57,481 nt of DNA from Clostridia bacterium (GCA_017456145.1 JAFTJZ010000008.1:1-57481), one strand, 5' to 3'; counted from the first letter of the stretch, positions 7,029 through 16,814 are shown. Translations and numbers: made by a program. Notes: generated by a model not told the origin, from the sequence alone.

Positions 7029-9359
7029 ATGAAAAAATTTCTGTATTTGATTTCACTTCTGCTGTGCCTTACATGCGTACTGTCGTTGCTCGTGGCGTGC
7101 ACCGAGCCGGACGCCGACGACACTCCCGCACCGGATGACTCTCAGCAGGAAACGCCGCCCGCCGAGGTTATGGTTGACATCATTGCCGATGGGGCGACCG
7201 CCTACCGCATCATTCGCGGAGAGCTGTACACGACCGCGGACGCGGTGACCCAAGCAGCCATCCACCTGCGTCAGGCGATTATCGATACGACCGGCGTGGA
7301 GATCGGCATCAATACCGACTATGAGGAATATTCGGCGGACATCCCCGAGATTGTTGTCGGTAAGACCACCCGTGCCGTCGGCACCAATTTGGATCTTGCG
7401 CTGGAGGATAATCAATTTTGGGTCTATTTTGACGGCAAGGACATTCTGCTCACGGGGAACACCGAGTACGCTGTGGAGAATGCGGTGGATTATTTTATCA
7501 CCACCTATCTGACCGGCGCGACGGTGACGATTCCGCAAAAGCTGGACTATGTCGGATCGTTTGCGCTGCCGCCCGACGTTTACGTCATCGGTGATATCCG
7601 CAACACCACCGGCAAGGGTAACAACGAGGACTGGAACGACATGATCCGTCTGATCGCCTCGATGCAGGGGCGTCTGAATAAGGTTGCCAAGGAGAACGGT
7701 TACTTCGTTTATCTGATCGACAACAACGGCGCCACCTACGTTAATAACGATTATTTCTGGCTGGATTATATCAGCGGCGAGGGCAAGCTGCTGGAAGGTA
7801 GCCGGCGCATCGAGCTGAACAGCTGGCAACAGCTCTGGGACGCTCTTGGCTCACATATCACCGCCTCCGGCATCGTTGTCTGGGATCCGAACGCGCCCGC
7901 AACGGCCAATGTCGCGGCGACCATCTGCTCAGTGGAGGGCTATTTGCCCGTGCGTTATGACACCGGTGAGGACAGTCTGTATACCTGGCTGACCTCCAAC
8001 GGTGTTGAGGTCAAGCTGAGTCTGGTGGATATGTTCACGGGTGAGCTTGGCACCAAGATCGCCGACACCGACATCGATTCCACCGGCTCGATCAAGTGCG
8101 ACCCATATCTGTGGGCGATGGAAAAATATATGGATCGCTGCAGCGCGACCATGCTGGCGTACGCGCTGGACGGAGCCTCGCAGGTCGAGAGCAACTATAT
8201 CTACCAACAGGCAGAGGGTACCTCTCCTGCTTATAACCAGCTCTATAGCCACGATTATTATATTTATAACGAGTGTTTCTTTATCGACCTGACTTGCATT
8301 GCCGATGAAAAGCCTTGCGATGACCCCGATCAGCCCATGGGTACCGATGCCAAGACATTGGCAGCCATTCTCTCCACCATGGAGGAGAGAAACAACGGGC
8401 AGTTCTCCAAGCTGATGGGTTTCCCGCCTTGGTACATGAAGTATACCAGATTCCATAATCTCGGCAAGACGGCAGAGGTCACGTTGGAGTGGACCTTCGT
8501 TGCCTTTATCACCGAATATAACTTTATTAAGGAGGCCGATGCGGCACATCCCTCTTGGATGACCAACGCCTCTGTCTACTGCCAGTACGAGATGACCACC
8601 GAGAAGTTTGAGAACAACGAGTCTCCTTTGGAGGAGATTTATGACGACCGCACTCGCTATTTCAGCATCTACATCGGCGACTATGATTCCTCTGCATGGC
8701 TCAAGCTGATGGCACCCGACTGCTTTGAGAGCAGCCAGCTGGGGCAGATCCCCCTGATGTGGGCATTCAATCCCAATCTGTCCGACCGCGTGCCGATGAT
8801 CTTCGATTACGTTTATGAGAAGAAGACCGAGCTTGACTACTTTACCACGGGAGATACGGGCGCAGGCTACGTATTCCCCTCCAGACTCAAGGATCTGAAT
8901 ATGTGGGTCGAGTACAACGAGCCGTATCTGGAGAAATTTGATATGGATATCGTCGGCTTTATCATCGACGATCGCGCGCTGTCGCTGGAAATTCTTCAGA
9001 CTTATGCCCGGATCACGCCGTACGGTGCCTTCACCAACGTAGGGACTTATGCCTCGGAATATCTGACCGTGCTTGACGATCAGACCGTCTTCCTGCGCGA
9101 GTGGGATATTTATCCGTATCAGGGTGAGGCGTGCTTTAAGGAGATGTACAACCAGTTTACCCGTTACGGGACGTACAACTTTGCGGGATATCGCTGCATT
9201 CGTCAGTACACGCCCGACATCGTGAAGGCGGTCAACGATTTCTTGGCATACGCCGAGGCGCAGCCCAATGATCGTTACGACTATATGTACGTCGATACCT
9301 ATACGCTGTTTGATCTGATCCTGCAATCCGAGCAGGGCGCTTGGGTCTACAGTGAATAA
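7029..9359 (+). CDS. Secreted lipoprotein of the GxGYxYP putative glycosidase family
   Basis: A 776-residue lipoprotein with a signal peptide and lipobox LLVAC (Cys near residue 22) and an acidic linker. Residues 40-180 resemble the small GH20b/DUF4838-type N-terminal domain, with IPEIVVGKTTR. The C-terminal third carries YFSIYIGDYDSSAWL and TGAGYVFPSR, the signature GxGYxxP of the family, which is predicted to act on polysaccharides at the cell surface; activity is unproven. Start: GGAGG at 7014-7018 lies 10 bases before ATG 7029. A nearer ATG at 7024 reads ATG AAA TGA and overlaps the real start. A promoter (6962-6991) and a strong terminator (9371-9399) flank the gene. A paralog follows directly. 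Confidence 0.85.
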   Translation: MKKFLYLISLLLCLTCVLSLLVACTEPDADDTPAPDDSQQETPPAEVMVDIIADGATAYRIIRGELYTTADAVTQAAIHLRQAIIDTTGVEIGINTDYEEYSADIPEIVVGKTTRAVGTNLDLALEDNQFWVYFDGKDILLTGNTEYAVENAVDYFITTYLTGATVTIPQKLDYVGSFALPPDVYVIGDIRNTTGKGNNEDWNDMIRLIASMQGRLNKVAKENGYFVYLIDNNGATYVNNDYFWLDYISGEGKLLEGSRRIELNSWQQLWDALGSHITASGIVVWDPNAPATANVAATICSVEGYLPVRYDTGEDSLYTWLTSNGVEVKLSLVDMFTGELGTKIADTDIDSTGSIKCDPYLWAMEKYMDRCSATMLAYALDGASQVESNYIYQQAEGTSPAYNQLYSHDYYIYNECFFIDLTCIADEKPCDDPDQPMGTDAKTLAAILSTMEERNNGQFSKLMGFPPWYMKYTRFHNLGKTAEVTLEWTFVAFITEYNFIKEADAAHPSWMTNASVYCQYEMTTEKFENNESPLEEIYDDRTRYFSIYIGDYDSSAWLKLMAPDCFESSQLGQIPLMWAFNPNLSDRVPMIFDYVYEKKTELDYFTTGDTGAGYVFPSRLKDLNMWVEYNEPYLEKFDMDIVGFIIDDRALSLEILQTYARITPYGAFTNVGTYASEYLTVLDDQTVFLREWDIYPYQGEACFKEMYNQFTRYGTYNFAGYRCIRQYTPDIVKAVNDFLAYAEAQPNDRYDYMYVDTYTLFDLILQSEQGAWVYSE

Positions 9360-9370
9360 GAATACCCCGT

Positions 9371-9399
9371 GGGGCTGCCGAAATGGCAGCCCCTTTTTT
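9371..9399 (+). terminator. Intrinsic terminator
   Basis: GGGGCTGCC, 5-base loop, GGCAGCCCC, then TTTTTT. Ends the first GxGYxYP transcript. Confidence 0.95.
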
Positions 9400-9496
9400 G
9401 CGGGTAAGCGGAGCTTCAAACGCTTGATACGGACGGGAGCGGATGGGGCGGTCGTCTCTGCTTTTTTATAAAATTGTCCAAAATCGGTAAATATGC

Positions 9497-9525
9497 TTGA
9501 CAATGGGGCTACGGTATGATAGAAT
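9497..9525 (+). promoter_or_regulatory. Promoter of the second GxGYxYP gene
   Basis: TTGACA, 17-base spacer, TAGAAT, about 40 bases before the start codon. Each of the two paralogs therefore has its own promoter. Confidence 0.8.
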
Positions 9526-9563
9526 GATATATACCATTCATTTTTTCAAAGGAGAAATGTGTT

Positions 9564-11888
9564 ATGAAACAAACCATACGCTTGTTATCGGTGCTTTTGT
9601 GCCTTGTCTTGGCACTCACGGTGCTGATCGCCTGCCGGGAGTCTGAGGATCCCATCGATCCCGACCAGGGGCAGACGCAGGGAGATCCCTCTGCATCCGA
9701 TACGGTGGACATCGTCAAGGACGGTACGTCTGTTTTCCGCATTGTGCGCGGTGACCTGTATTATCCCGGGGACACCGTTGTTGATGCCGCCGTCACGCTG
9801 CGTGAGTCGCTGATCACTGCTACGGGCACGGCGCTGGACATCACGACCGACTATACCGAGGTGTCCGCGGACATTCCCGAGATCCTGGTTGGCGATACCA
9901 ACCGCGAGATCTATCAGGAGCTGCCCGATGACCTTGCCGAGAACGAGTTTGTGGTCTATTATAACGGGCATGACCTTTTGCTGGCGGGAAACACCCAGCT
10001 GTCTGCGCGCAAGGCAGTGGAATACTTCCTTGAAACCTATCTTGGCTACAACGCCGAGGACGGCAGCTTTGCAAAGACTTCCTGCGCCATTCCGAAGGAT
10101 CTCAATTATCGCGGCTCCTTTGAGCTGCCGCCCAAGGTCTACGTCATCGAGGGCGTCAAATACGTCTCCTCCGGCAACAACGAGGATTATAACGACACCG
10201 TTCGTCTTTATACCTGTATGCAGGGACGTCTGAACAAGACCGCCGAGGAGAACGGGTTCTACGTGTATCAGAAGTACGATTCCGAGGATCAGTTCTGGCT
10301 GAATTACATCATGGGCGAGGGCAAGATGCTGGAGGGTGCCGAGGTGGTCAAGATCAGCACTTGGAGGGACCTTTGGGAGGTCTTTGGCGAGCACATCAAG
10401 GCCGCGGGCATCGTCCTTTGGGATCCGAGCGTTCCTGCCACCTCCAATGTCGCCTCCACCATCTGCTCGGTCGAGGGCTATCTTCCCGTGCGATATGACA
10501 CGGACAAAAACAGCCTGTATACGTGGCTGACAAATAATGGTGTCGAGGTCAAGATGGATCTTTGCGGAATGTTTACGGGCAAGCTTGGCACCAAGATCGC
10601 CGATACCGACATCGATTCCTCCGGCTCGATCAAATGCGACCCGTATCTGTGGGCACTGGAAAAATACGGCGACCGTGTCAATCCCGCCATGGTTGCCTAC
10701 ACGCTGGACGGCGCATCGCAGGTGGAGGGCAATATTATTTACGATAGAGCAAGTGTCTCCACCACGCCCGATGCCAACCAGATCTACAGCCACGATTACT
10801 ACATTTATAACGAGTGTTTCTTCGTCGATCTGACCTGCAAGGCAGACGAGGCCCCCTGCGATGACCCCAATCAGCCCATGGGAAGTGATGCCAAGACGCT
10901 GGGCACCATTCTTGGTTACTTCCAGCAGCGCAACAACGGAAAGTTCGGTAAGCTGATGGGCTTTCCCCCTTGGTACATGAAATACACCAAACACAACGGC
11001 TGGGGCGAGAGTGGCGAGGTTCAGCTGGAGTGGGCGTTTGTCGCCTTTATTACCGGTTATGACTTCATCAAGGAGGCCGACGCATGGAATCCCTCTTGGA
11101 TGACCAACGCATCTGTTTATTGTCAGTATGAGATGACCACAGAGAAGTTTGAAAACAATGATGCCCCCTTGGACGAGGTGTTTGACAAGCGTACTCGCTA
11201 TTTCACGGTCTATATCGGTGATTATGACTCCTCTGCATGGCTCAAGCTGATGGTTCCCTCATGCTTTGAGAGCAATCAGCGCGGCAAGATGCCCATGATG
11301 TGGGCGTTTAACCCCAACTTGTCCGACCGAGTTCCCATGATCTTTGATTACGTTTATGAGAACAAAACCGAGAACGATTACTTTGTCACAGGTGACAGCG
11401 GTGCGGGCTACGTCTTCCCGTCTCGTCTTGCCGATCTGGACAAGTGGATCGATTATAACGAGCCGTATCTGGAAAAATTCGATATGGATATCGTCGGCTT
11501 TATCATCGATGATACCCGCCTGTCGCTGAAGGCTATGGAGGCGTATGCCGAGATCGCGCCGCTGGGTGCCTTTACCAACACGGGAGATTATCTGACCGTT
11601 CTCAATGACGAAACGATTTTCATGAGATTGCACGGCTCGATCCAGCCCGTTCACAATACCGATGACACCCGCGAGGGGATGTACAACACGCTCATAAACA
11701 GCGGCACGAACTTCGCCGCATACCGTACCATCCGCCAGTATACCCCCGATCTGGTTGGCTTTGTCAATGACTTTATCAGCTACGCAGAGGCAAAGAACGA
11801 CGGGTATGAGTATAAGTACGTCGATATGTACACGCTCTTTGACTTGATCCTGCAATCCGGTCAGGGGAATTATATCTACAGCGAATAA
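9564..11888 (+). CDS. Second GxGYxYP-family lipoprotein, tandem paralog
   Basis: A 774-residue paralog of the preceding gene, closely similar along its length (for example KFDMDIVGFIID, YFPSR-type motif and NECFF segments in the same order). It has its own signal peptide and lipobox VLIAC, the IPEILVGDTNR segment in the N-terminal domain, YFTVYIGDYDSSAWL, and SGAGYVFPSR as the GxGYxxP signature. Near residue 680 it lacks a few residues present in the first copy, and it differs in the segment after DETIFMRLHG. AAAGGAG precedes the ATG. The tandem duplication with separate promoters suggests diverged substrate range or dosage. No transporter gene is directly linked. Confidence 0.85.
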   Translation: MKQTIRLLSVLLCLVLALTVLIACRESEDPIDPDQGQTQGDPSASDTVDIVKDGTSVFRIVRGDLYYPGDTVVDAAVTLRESLITATGTALDITTDYTEVSADIPEILVGDTNREIYQELPDDLAENEFVVYYNGHDLLLAGNTQLSARKAVEYFLETYLGYNAEDGSFAKTSCAIPKDLNYRGSFELPPKVYVIEGVKYVSSGNNEDYNDTVRLYTCMQGRLNKTAEENGFYVYQKYDSEDQFWLNYIMGEGKMLEGAEVVKISTWRDLWEVFGEHIKAAGIVLWDPSVPATSNVASTICSVEGYLPVRYDTDKNSLYTWLTNNGVEVKMDLCGMFTGKLGTKIADTDIDSSGSIKCDPYLWALEKYGDRVNPAMVAYTLDGASQVEGNIIYDRASVSTTPDANQIYSHDYYIYNECFFVDLTCKADEAPCDDPNQPMGSDAKTLGTILGYFQQRNNGKFGKLMGFPPWYMKYTKHNGWGESGEVQLEWAFVAFITGYDFIKEADAWNPSWMTNASVYCQYEMTTEKFENNDAPLDEVFDKRTRYFTVYIGDYDSSAWLKLMVPSCFESNQRGKMPMMWAFNPNLSDRVPMIFDYVYENKTENDYFVTGDSGAGYVFPSRLADLDKWIDYNEPYLEKFDMDIVGFIIDDTRLSLKAMEAYAEIAPLGAFTNTGDYLTVLNDETIFMRLHGSIQPVHNTDDTREGMYNTLINSGTNFAAYRTIRQYTPDLVGFVNDFISYAEAKNDGYEYKYVDMYTLFDLILQSGQGNYIYSE

Positions 11889-12002
11889 TCACACAAAGCC
11901 TTCGGCGGTGCCGTTTCCCGCGATATCGGGCAGCGGCCGCCGGGGGCGTCGCACACAACTGACGGTTAACGTGGTTTTTGTGTCATTCAACCACGCGGAC
12001 AC

Positions 12003-12031
12003 TTGACAGTTGTATCGATATATGATATAAT
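12003..12031 (+). promoter_or_regulatory. Promoter of the first ABC exporter operon
   Basis: TTGACA, 17-base spacer, TATAAT. The match is exact at both hexamers. Confidence 0.9.
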
Positions 12032-12045
12032 AATGCTACTGCGAC

Positions 12046-12072
12046 AACGCGTCCGACAGCGGGCGCGTTTTT
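12046..12072 (+). terminator. Leader hairpin with U-tract (candidate attenuator)
   Basis: AACGCGTCC pairs with GGGCGCGTT (one G-U) across GACAGC and runs into TTTTT, only about 10 bases after the expected transcription start and 45 bases before the gene. It would stop transcription early unless overcome. Confidence 0.6.
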
Positions 12073-12116
12073 GTTGCCGTAAAATGAAGAGATCAAAAAA
12101 AAGGAGAAGTCGCTCC

Positions 12117-13919
12117 ATGATATTCGGACGTCATATCAATCGATATTATATACGATACTTATATTTGTTTCTGGGCGGTATCGCGGCCCTTCTGATGGTG
12201 GATATTTTCCAGCTCAAGGTGCCCGAGCTGTACAATCTGATCGTTAACGGCATCAATGACGGCGTAGCGGAGGTCAACGGTGTTCTTTTACCGTTTGATC
12301 TGGATTTCTTGCTGGATCATATCTGCCGCCCCTTGATGATTATCATCGTGCTGATGGTCTTCGGACGCTTTTTGTGGCGTGTCTGCTTTTTCAACGCGGG
12401 TGTCAAGGTGGAGACCGATCTGCGCGGGAGAATGTTTGATCACTGCAAGGATCTGCCGCAGGAGTATTATCAGGTGAATAAGGTCGGCAATCTGATGTCT
12501 CTGTTTACAAACGATCTGGAGACCATTCAGGAGTGTATTGCCTTTGGCGTGCTGGAGCTGACCGACGCGGTGCTGCTGGGTGGACTTGCCATCGCCAAAA
12601 TGTGGAACATGAATCCGACGCTGACGCTGTTTACTCTGATCCCCATGGCACTGTTGCTTTCCGTCGGTGTGTTGGTTGGAAAATATCTGACGCTCAAATG
12701 GGACGCAAGACAAGAGGCGTTCTCTGAGCTTTCCGACTTTGCACAGGAGAATTTCTCGGGGATCTCGGTCGTCAAGGCTTTTGTCAAGGAGGCAGCAGAG
12801 CTGCTCGCCTTCCGCCATCTCAACCGCAAAAATGAAAAAGCCAACGTCGAATATACCAAGCTCTCCACACTGATGAACATCTCGGTGACGCTCTTGGTAG
12901 AGTCGGTCATCTGTATTATTTTGGGATATGGCTCGTATCTGGTCAAAACGGATGTTTTCAACGCGGGACAGCTGGTCGAATTTATCGGCTACTTTACCGC
13001 CATCGTCTGGCCGATCATGGCGGTCAGCGAGCTGATCGACATGACCTCCCGCGGGCGTGCCTCGGTCAAGAGAGTGGGCGAGCTGCTGGATGCCAAGGCA
13101 ACGGTTACCGATCGTCGGGGCGTTCGCGAGATCGAGGGGCTGCGGGGTGAGATCCGCGCCGAGCATCTGACCTTCCGTTATCCCGGGGCGGACTATGATG
13201 CCCTCTCGGACGTCTCCTTTACCATCCGCGCGGGAGAGAGCGTGGGTATCGTGGGAAAGACCGGCTGCGGAAAGACCACGCTGGTCGATCTTTTACTGCG
13301 CACGTATAATGTCCCCGACGGGATGCTGTTTTACGACGGAAATGATGTCAACGATATTTCCATCCGTTCGGTGCGAAACAGTGCTGCCTACGTGCCGCAG
13401 GATAACTTTTTGTTCAGCGATACGGTGGAGAACAATATTGCTTTTGCCACAGTAGAGCACGGCGCTGCCGACGACCCCGCCACGCTGGAGGCGGTACGCA
13501 CCGCCGCGGCACTGGCAGACGTCCATGATAATATCATGGAATTTCATGAGCAGTATAAAACGGTGCTGGGTGAGCGCGGTGTGACCGTCTCCGGCGGACA
13601 AAAGCAGCGCATCTCCATTGCTCGCGCGCTGATGAAAAACGCGCCCATTCTGATCCTGGACGACTCGGTCAGTGCGGTCGATACCAAGACCGAAAAGAAA
13701 ATCCTCGCGCAGCTCAAGGAAAATCGTGCAGGTATGACCACGCTCCTGATCGCGCACCGTATCTCGACCGTTGAGGATATGGATCGAATCCTCTTTTTGG
13801 AGGACGGTCGCCTGATGGATTTCGGGACGCATACCGAGCTGTGCGAGCGCTGCGAGGGTTATCGCAATCTGGTACATCTGCAAAAGCTGGACGAGGAAGG
13901 AGGAAATGCCAATGCGTGA
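12117..13919 (+). CDS. ABC exporter half-transporter, degenerate-site subunit
   Basis: A 600-residue fused membrane and ATPase protein. Six membrane segments fill residues 15-300, followed by a nucleotide-binding domain: Walker A GKTGCGKTT (about 380), Q-loop PQDNFL, signature VSGGQKQRIS, Walker B ILILDDS (about 512) and H-loop IAHRIS. The residue after the Walker B Asp is Asp rather than the catalytic Glu, as in the non-consensus half of heterodimeric exporters (TM287/288, BmrCD type). The next gene has the normal Glu, so the two should form one pump; the substrate (drug, peptide or lipid) is unknown. Start at 12117 follows AAGGAG by 10 bases; ATGs further upstream lie in the promoter or leader. 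Confidence 0.92.
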   Translation: MIFGRHINRYYIRYLYLFLGGIAALLMVDIFQLKVPELYNLIVNGINDGVAEVNGVLLPFDLDFLLDHICRPLMIIIVLMVFGRFLWRVCFFNAGVKVETDLRGRMFDHCKDLPQEYYQVNKVGNLMSLFTNDLETIQECIAFGVLELTDAVLLGGLAIAKMWNMNPTLTLFTLIPMALLLSVGVLVGKYLTLKWDARQEAFSELSDFAQENFSGISVVKAFVKEAAELLAFRHLNRKNEKANVEYTKLSTLMNISVTLLVESVICIILGYGSYLVKTDVFNAGQLVEFIGYFTAIVWPIMAVSELIDMTSRGRASVKRVGELLDAKATVTDRRGVREIEGLRGEIRAEHLTFRYPGADYDALSDVSFTIRAGESVGIVGKTGCGKTTLVDLLLRTYNVPDGMLFYDGNDVNDISIRSVRNSAAYVPQDNFLFSDTVENNIAFATVEHGAADDPATLEAVRTAAALADVHDNIMEFHEQYKTVLGERGVTVSGGQKQRISIARALMKNAPILILDDSVSAVDTKTEKKILAQLKENRAGMTTLLIAHRISTVEDMDRILFLEDGRLMDFGTHTELCERCEGYRNLVHLQKLDEEGGNANA

Positions 13920-15801
13920 ATATCAACCGCTGTTGTTCGTAGGCGCGGCGATCGGCATTTTTTCCATCGCCTTTATCATTGCCTACGCTCTGATCAAGGA
14001 TAAAAAAGCCGCTGTCGGCTTTGACCGCCATATGAAGGATTCCGAGATCATCCGACGCCTTCTCAAATACGCCCGTCCTCACATCGGCTCCTTTGTGCTG
14101 GTAGGCTTTGTGATGCTGATCTCCATCTCGTATGATATCATCTCGCCGCGGATCATCTCGGATATCGAGCGACTGATCACCTCGGATTTTGTCATGAGCG
14201 ATATTCTGGTACGGGTGGCGGTCTACGCGACCATTCTGATCGTTTCGCTCACCGGTGCGTATGTTCAGGCGATCGTTCTGCAAAAGACAGGCCAGAAGAT
14301 CATTTCCAAGCTGCGTGAGGATCTGTTCGTGCATATCGAGAGTCTGTCGCACGCGCAGCTCAATGCTACCCCCGTGGGTAAGCTGGTCACCCGTGTGACC
14401 AACGATACCGGCTCCATTTCGATGATGTTCACCCACCTGCTGGTCAATTTGCTCAAGAATATCTTTGTGATCATCGGCGTCTTTTTCGCCATGCTCACGC
14501 TCAATCTGCAGCTGACGCTGCTGGTGCTGTGCTTTGTGCCCTTTATCGTGCTGTTTACCGTGATCTTCCGCAAATTCTCCCGTGCCTCCTACCGCAAGGT
14601 CAAGGACGGCACGACAGACATTAACACCTTCCTTTCGGAAAATCTATCGGGGATGAAGATCATTCAGATCTTCAACCGCGAGGGTAAGAAAAAGCGGGAT
14701 TTTGACGAGAAGAACCGCAAGCTGGAAAAATCCAAAATGCAGGAAACCATGGTTTTCGGCGTCTTCCGCCCGATGGTGTATATGCTGTATATCTCTACGG
14801 TGCTGTGCTTGTTTTATGTCGGCGGGAAGGGATATCTGGACGGCGTATCGTTTATGGGGCAGAGCATTGACGCGGCGATTATCGTGGCGTTCTATATGTA
14901 TATCAATAAGTTCTTCAACCCCATTCAGAATCTTGCCGAGCAATTTAACCGCCTGCAATCCGCCTTTGCCTCGGGCGAGAAGGTTTTCACCGTCATGGAC
15001 ATTAAGCCCGACATTGTCGATCATCCGAACGCCATTGAGCTGGAGACGGTGCGCGGCGAGATCGAGTTCCGTGACGTCTGGTTCTCGTATGTGCCCGATG
15101 AGTGGGTGCTCAAGGGCGTTTCCTTCAAGATCGATGCAGGTCAGACCGTTGCCTTTGTTGGCTCCACCGGCTCGGGAAAAACGACCATTCTTTCTCTGAT
15201 CTGTCGCAATTACGACATTCAGAAGGGTCAGATCCTGATCGACGGTATCGATATTCGCGATATAAAGGTCTCCTCACTGCGTCGTCATTTCGGACAAATG
15301 CTGCAGGATGTTTTTCTGTTCTCGGGGACCATACGCTCCAACATTGTCTTGCGCGATGAGAACATCAGCGATGAGGAGGTCATGCAGGTCTGTCGTTACG
15401 TCAACGCCGATCATTTTATCGATAAGCTGGCAAACGGGCTGGACGAAGAGGTGCGCGAGAGAGGGAACAACTTCTCGGCAGGGCAGCGCCAGCTGCTCTC
15501 CTTTGCTCGCACCATGGCGCATAAGCCCTCGGTCATGATTCTGGACGAGGCAACCGCCAACATCGATACCGAGACCGAGCTTTTGATCCAGGATTCGCTG
15601 GAGAAAATGATGAATATCGGCACCATGCTTATGGTTGCGCACCGCCTGTCCACCATCAAGAGCGCCGATCGCATCATCGTCCTCTCCCATGGAGAGATCA
15701 TTGAGCAGGGAACCCACACCGAGCTGCTCGCAAAGGGCGGCAGATATCATCACCTGTATACGCTGCAATACAAAAAGGAGCAGCTGCAGGGCAAGGCGTG
15801 A
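13912..15801 (+). CDS. ABC exporter half-transporter, catalytic subunit
   Basis: A 629-residue partner of the preceding gene, overlapping its end by 8 bases. There is one extra N-terminal helix (about 5-25), the six-helix exporter core (about 60-350) and a nucleotide-binding domain: Walker A GSTGSGKTT (about 416), Q-loop LQDVFLF, signature FSAGQRQLL, Walker B VMILDEAT with the catalytic Glu (about 541) and H-loop VAHRLS. GGAGG lies 8 bases before ATG 13912, while ATG 13906 would be only 2 bases away, so 13912 is preferred. With its partner it should form a heterodimer with one active ATPase site. Confidence 0.92.
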   Translation: MREYQPLLFVGAAIGIFSIAFIIAYALIKDKKAAVGFDRHMKDSEIIRRLLKYARPHIGSFVLVGFVMLISISYDIISPRIISDIERLITSDFVMSDILVRVAVYATILIVSLTGAYVQAIVLQKTGQKIISKLREDLFVHIESLSHAQLNATPVGKLVTRVTNDTGSISMMFTHLLVNLLKNIFVIIGVFFAMLTLNLQLTLLVLCFVPFIVLFTVIFRKFSRASYRKVKDGTTDINTFLSENLSGMKIIQIFNREGKKKRDFDEKNRKLEKSKMQETMVFGVFRPMVYMLYISTVLCLFYVGGKGYLDGVSFMGQSIDAAIIVAFYMYINKFFNPIQNLAEQFNRLQSAFASGEKVFTVMDIKPDIVDHPNAIELETVRGEIEFRDVWFSYVPDEWVLKGVSFKIDAGQTVAFVGSTGSGKTTILSLICRNYDIQKGQILIDGIDIRDIKVSSLRRHFGQMLQDVFLFSGTIRSNIVLRDENISDEEVMQVCRYVNADHFIDKLANGLDEEVRERGNNFSAGQRQLLSFARTMAHKPSVMILDEATANIDTETELLIQDSLEKMMNIGTMLMVAHRLSTIKSADRIIVLSHGEIIEQGTHTELLAKGGRYHHLYTLQYKKEQLQGKA

Positions 15802-15820
15802 TTGGAAGAAAAAATAGAAG

Positions 15821-15874
15821 GCGGGGAACTTTTGTGTACAAAAGTTCCCCCGCACCCCCCTCAAAAAACTTTGG
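15821..15874 (+). repeat. Hairpin-tail element R2
   Basis: GGGGAACTTTTGT pairs with ACAAAAGTTCCCC and is followed by the family tail CGCACCCCCCTCAAAAAAC. Acts as or near the end of the exporter operon. Confidence 0.75.
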
Positions 15875-15880
15875 AAAAAA

Positions 15881-15920
15881 AGGATAGGATGTCACCGTAA
15901 GGAAAGCATCCTATCCTTTA
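15881..15920. terminator. Intrinsic terminator
   Basis: AGGATAGGATG pairs with CATCCTATCCT, followed by TTA; preceded on the left by AAAAAAA. It can work in both directions between the exporter and the convergent lipoprotein gene. Confidence 0.8.
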
Positions 15921-15961
15921 TTATCTCAAGTTCTTGAAAGAGGGGGGCCGGAGGAGGAATC

Positions 15962-16050
15962 GATGTTTGGCGTTCGCGATGCTTGGCTGCGCAAAGCATC
16001 GCGATGACGGCGTTGAGCCGTCAAGGCAAACTCGAAGATCGCATGCGTTC
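15962..16050 (+). repeat. Three-hairpin module R3, copy 1
   Basis: Bounded by GATGTTTG (15962) and CAAACTCG (16027). Inside are a hairpin CGCGATGCTT/AAGCATCGCG and a hairpin GACGGC/GCCGTC. Copies at 27136 and 35981 keep the layout but change both sides of each stem. Confidence 0.75.
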
Positions 16051-16094
16051 ATTTTCTTCTCGAGAATTTTCTTCCCCCGGCTTATTCTCATTCC

Positions 16095-16784
16095 TTATTT
16101 CACCGTTACCGCACAAACGGGAGGAACCATCACCATCGCATCGTTCGATGCACTGATAATCACCTCTCCCTTGTCGGAAAGCGTTACGGTTGCCTTTCCT
16201 TCGGCATCGGTCACAATACCGCTGTCTGCACCGTCGACCAGAATTTTTGCGCCTTCCACGGGAACTGTGATCGGATTCCATGCCTCGTCATAACCGGCAC
16301 TGCTCAAGGTCAGCGTCAGCGTCTCCCCTGCGCTTACCTCTGCCGTCACCTTGTCAAAGTAGCAGAAACTGTCCGACCAGGTAGTCAGATCGGTGTAAAC
16401 GTAAGCGTAAATGTGGTCGCCTGCCTTGACCGGCTCGGTCAGGTCCGTCATAACGGAGGTGTTGTTGAGCGTATAACCATAAACACCACTCTCGTCGCCC
16501 CACAGCTTGGTCATGCTCAGACCGTACTCGGTCTGCGCGGAGCCAAAGCCATCGGCACCGCCGTCGTAATACTTGTCGTGTGCTGCCAGCAGCGCGTCGT
16601 TGATGGTCAGTGCGCCGTCGCCGTCCTCGTCCTCTACGGCAACCTCGGCGTAGCTGATGACCATGTCACCCTTGGCAATGGTCACATACATGACCTCGCC
16701 GGACTCGCCGCAAGCGACCAGACACAGCGAAAGACTCATCACCAGCGCCAGCACAAGTGCTGCGATCTTGCATTGTCTTTTCAT
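16095..16784 (-). CDS. DUF4430/transcobalamin-like lipoprotein
   Basis: A 229-residue lipoprotein: signal peptide with lipobox CLVAC (Cys 25), then residues 30-140 with ALTINDALLAAH, GVYGYTLNN and VKAGDHIYAYVYTD. These resemble the DUF4430 / transcobalamin-like fold, where a central turn (GWxYxxN-type) precedes a GDxIxxxY strand. Residues 145-229 look like an Ig-like or carboxypeptidase-regulatory-type domain. In Clostridia such proteins occur near B12 riboswitches and are thought to bind cobamides outside the cell. A cobalamin riboswitch with its own promoter lies upstream on the same strand (17552-17672), with one small gene between. AAAAGGAG precedes the ATG. The B12-binding role is inferred. 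Confidence 0.72.
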   Translation of the reverse strand: MKRQCKIAALVLALVMSLSLCLVACGESGEVMYVTIAKGDMVISYAEVAVEDEDGDGALTINDALLAAHDKYYDGGADGFGSAQTEYGLSMTKLWGDESGVYGYTLNNTSVMTDLTEPVKAGDHIYAYVYTDLTTWSDSFCYFDKVTAEVSAGETLTLTLSSAGYDEAWNPITVPVEGAKILVDGADSGIVTDAEGKATVTLSDKGEVIISASNDAMVMVPPVCAVTVK

Positions 16785-16814
16785 GTTGAAATTCTCCTTT
16801 TCTTAAAAAGAAAT

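Noticed and set aside
7024-7032. Alternative start of the GxGYxYP gene at ATG 7024
   Set aside because: It reads ATG AAA TGA and ends at once; ATG 7029 has the proper spacing to GGAGG.
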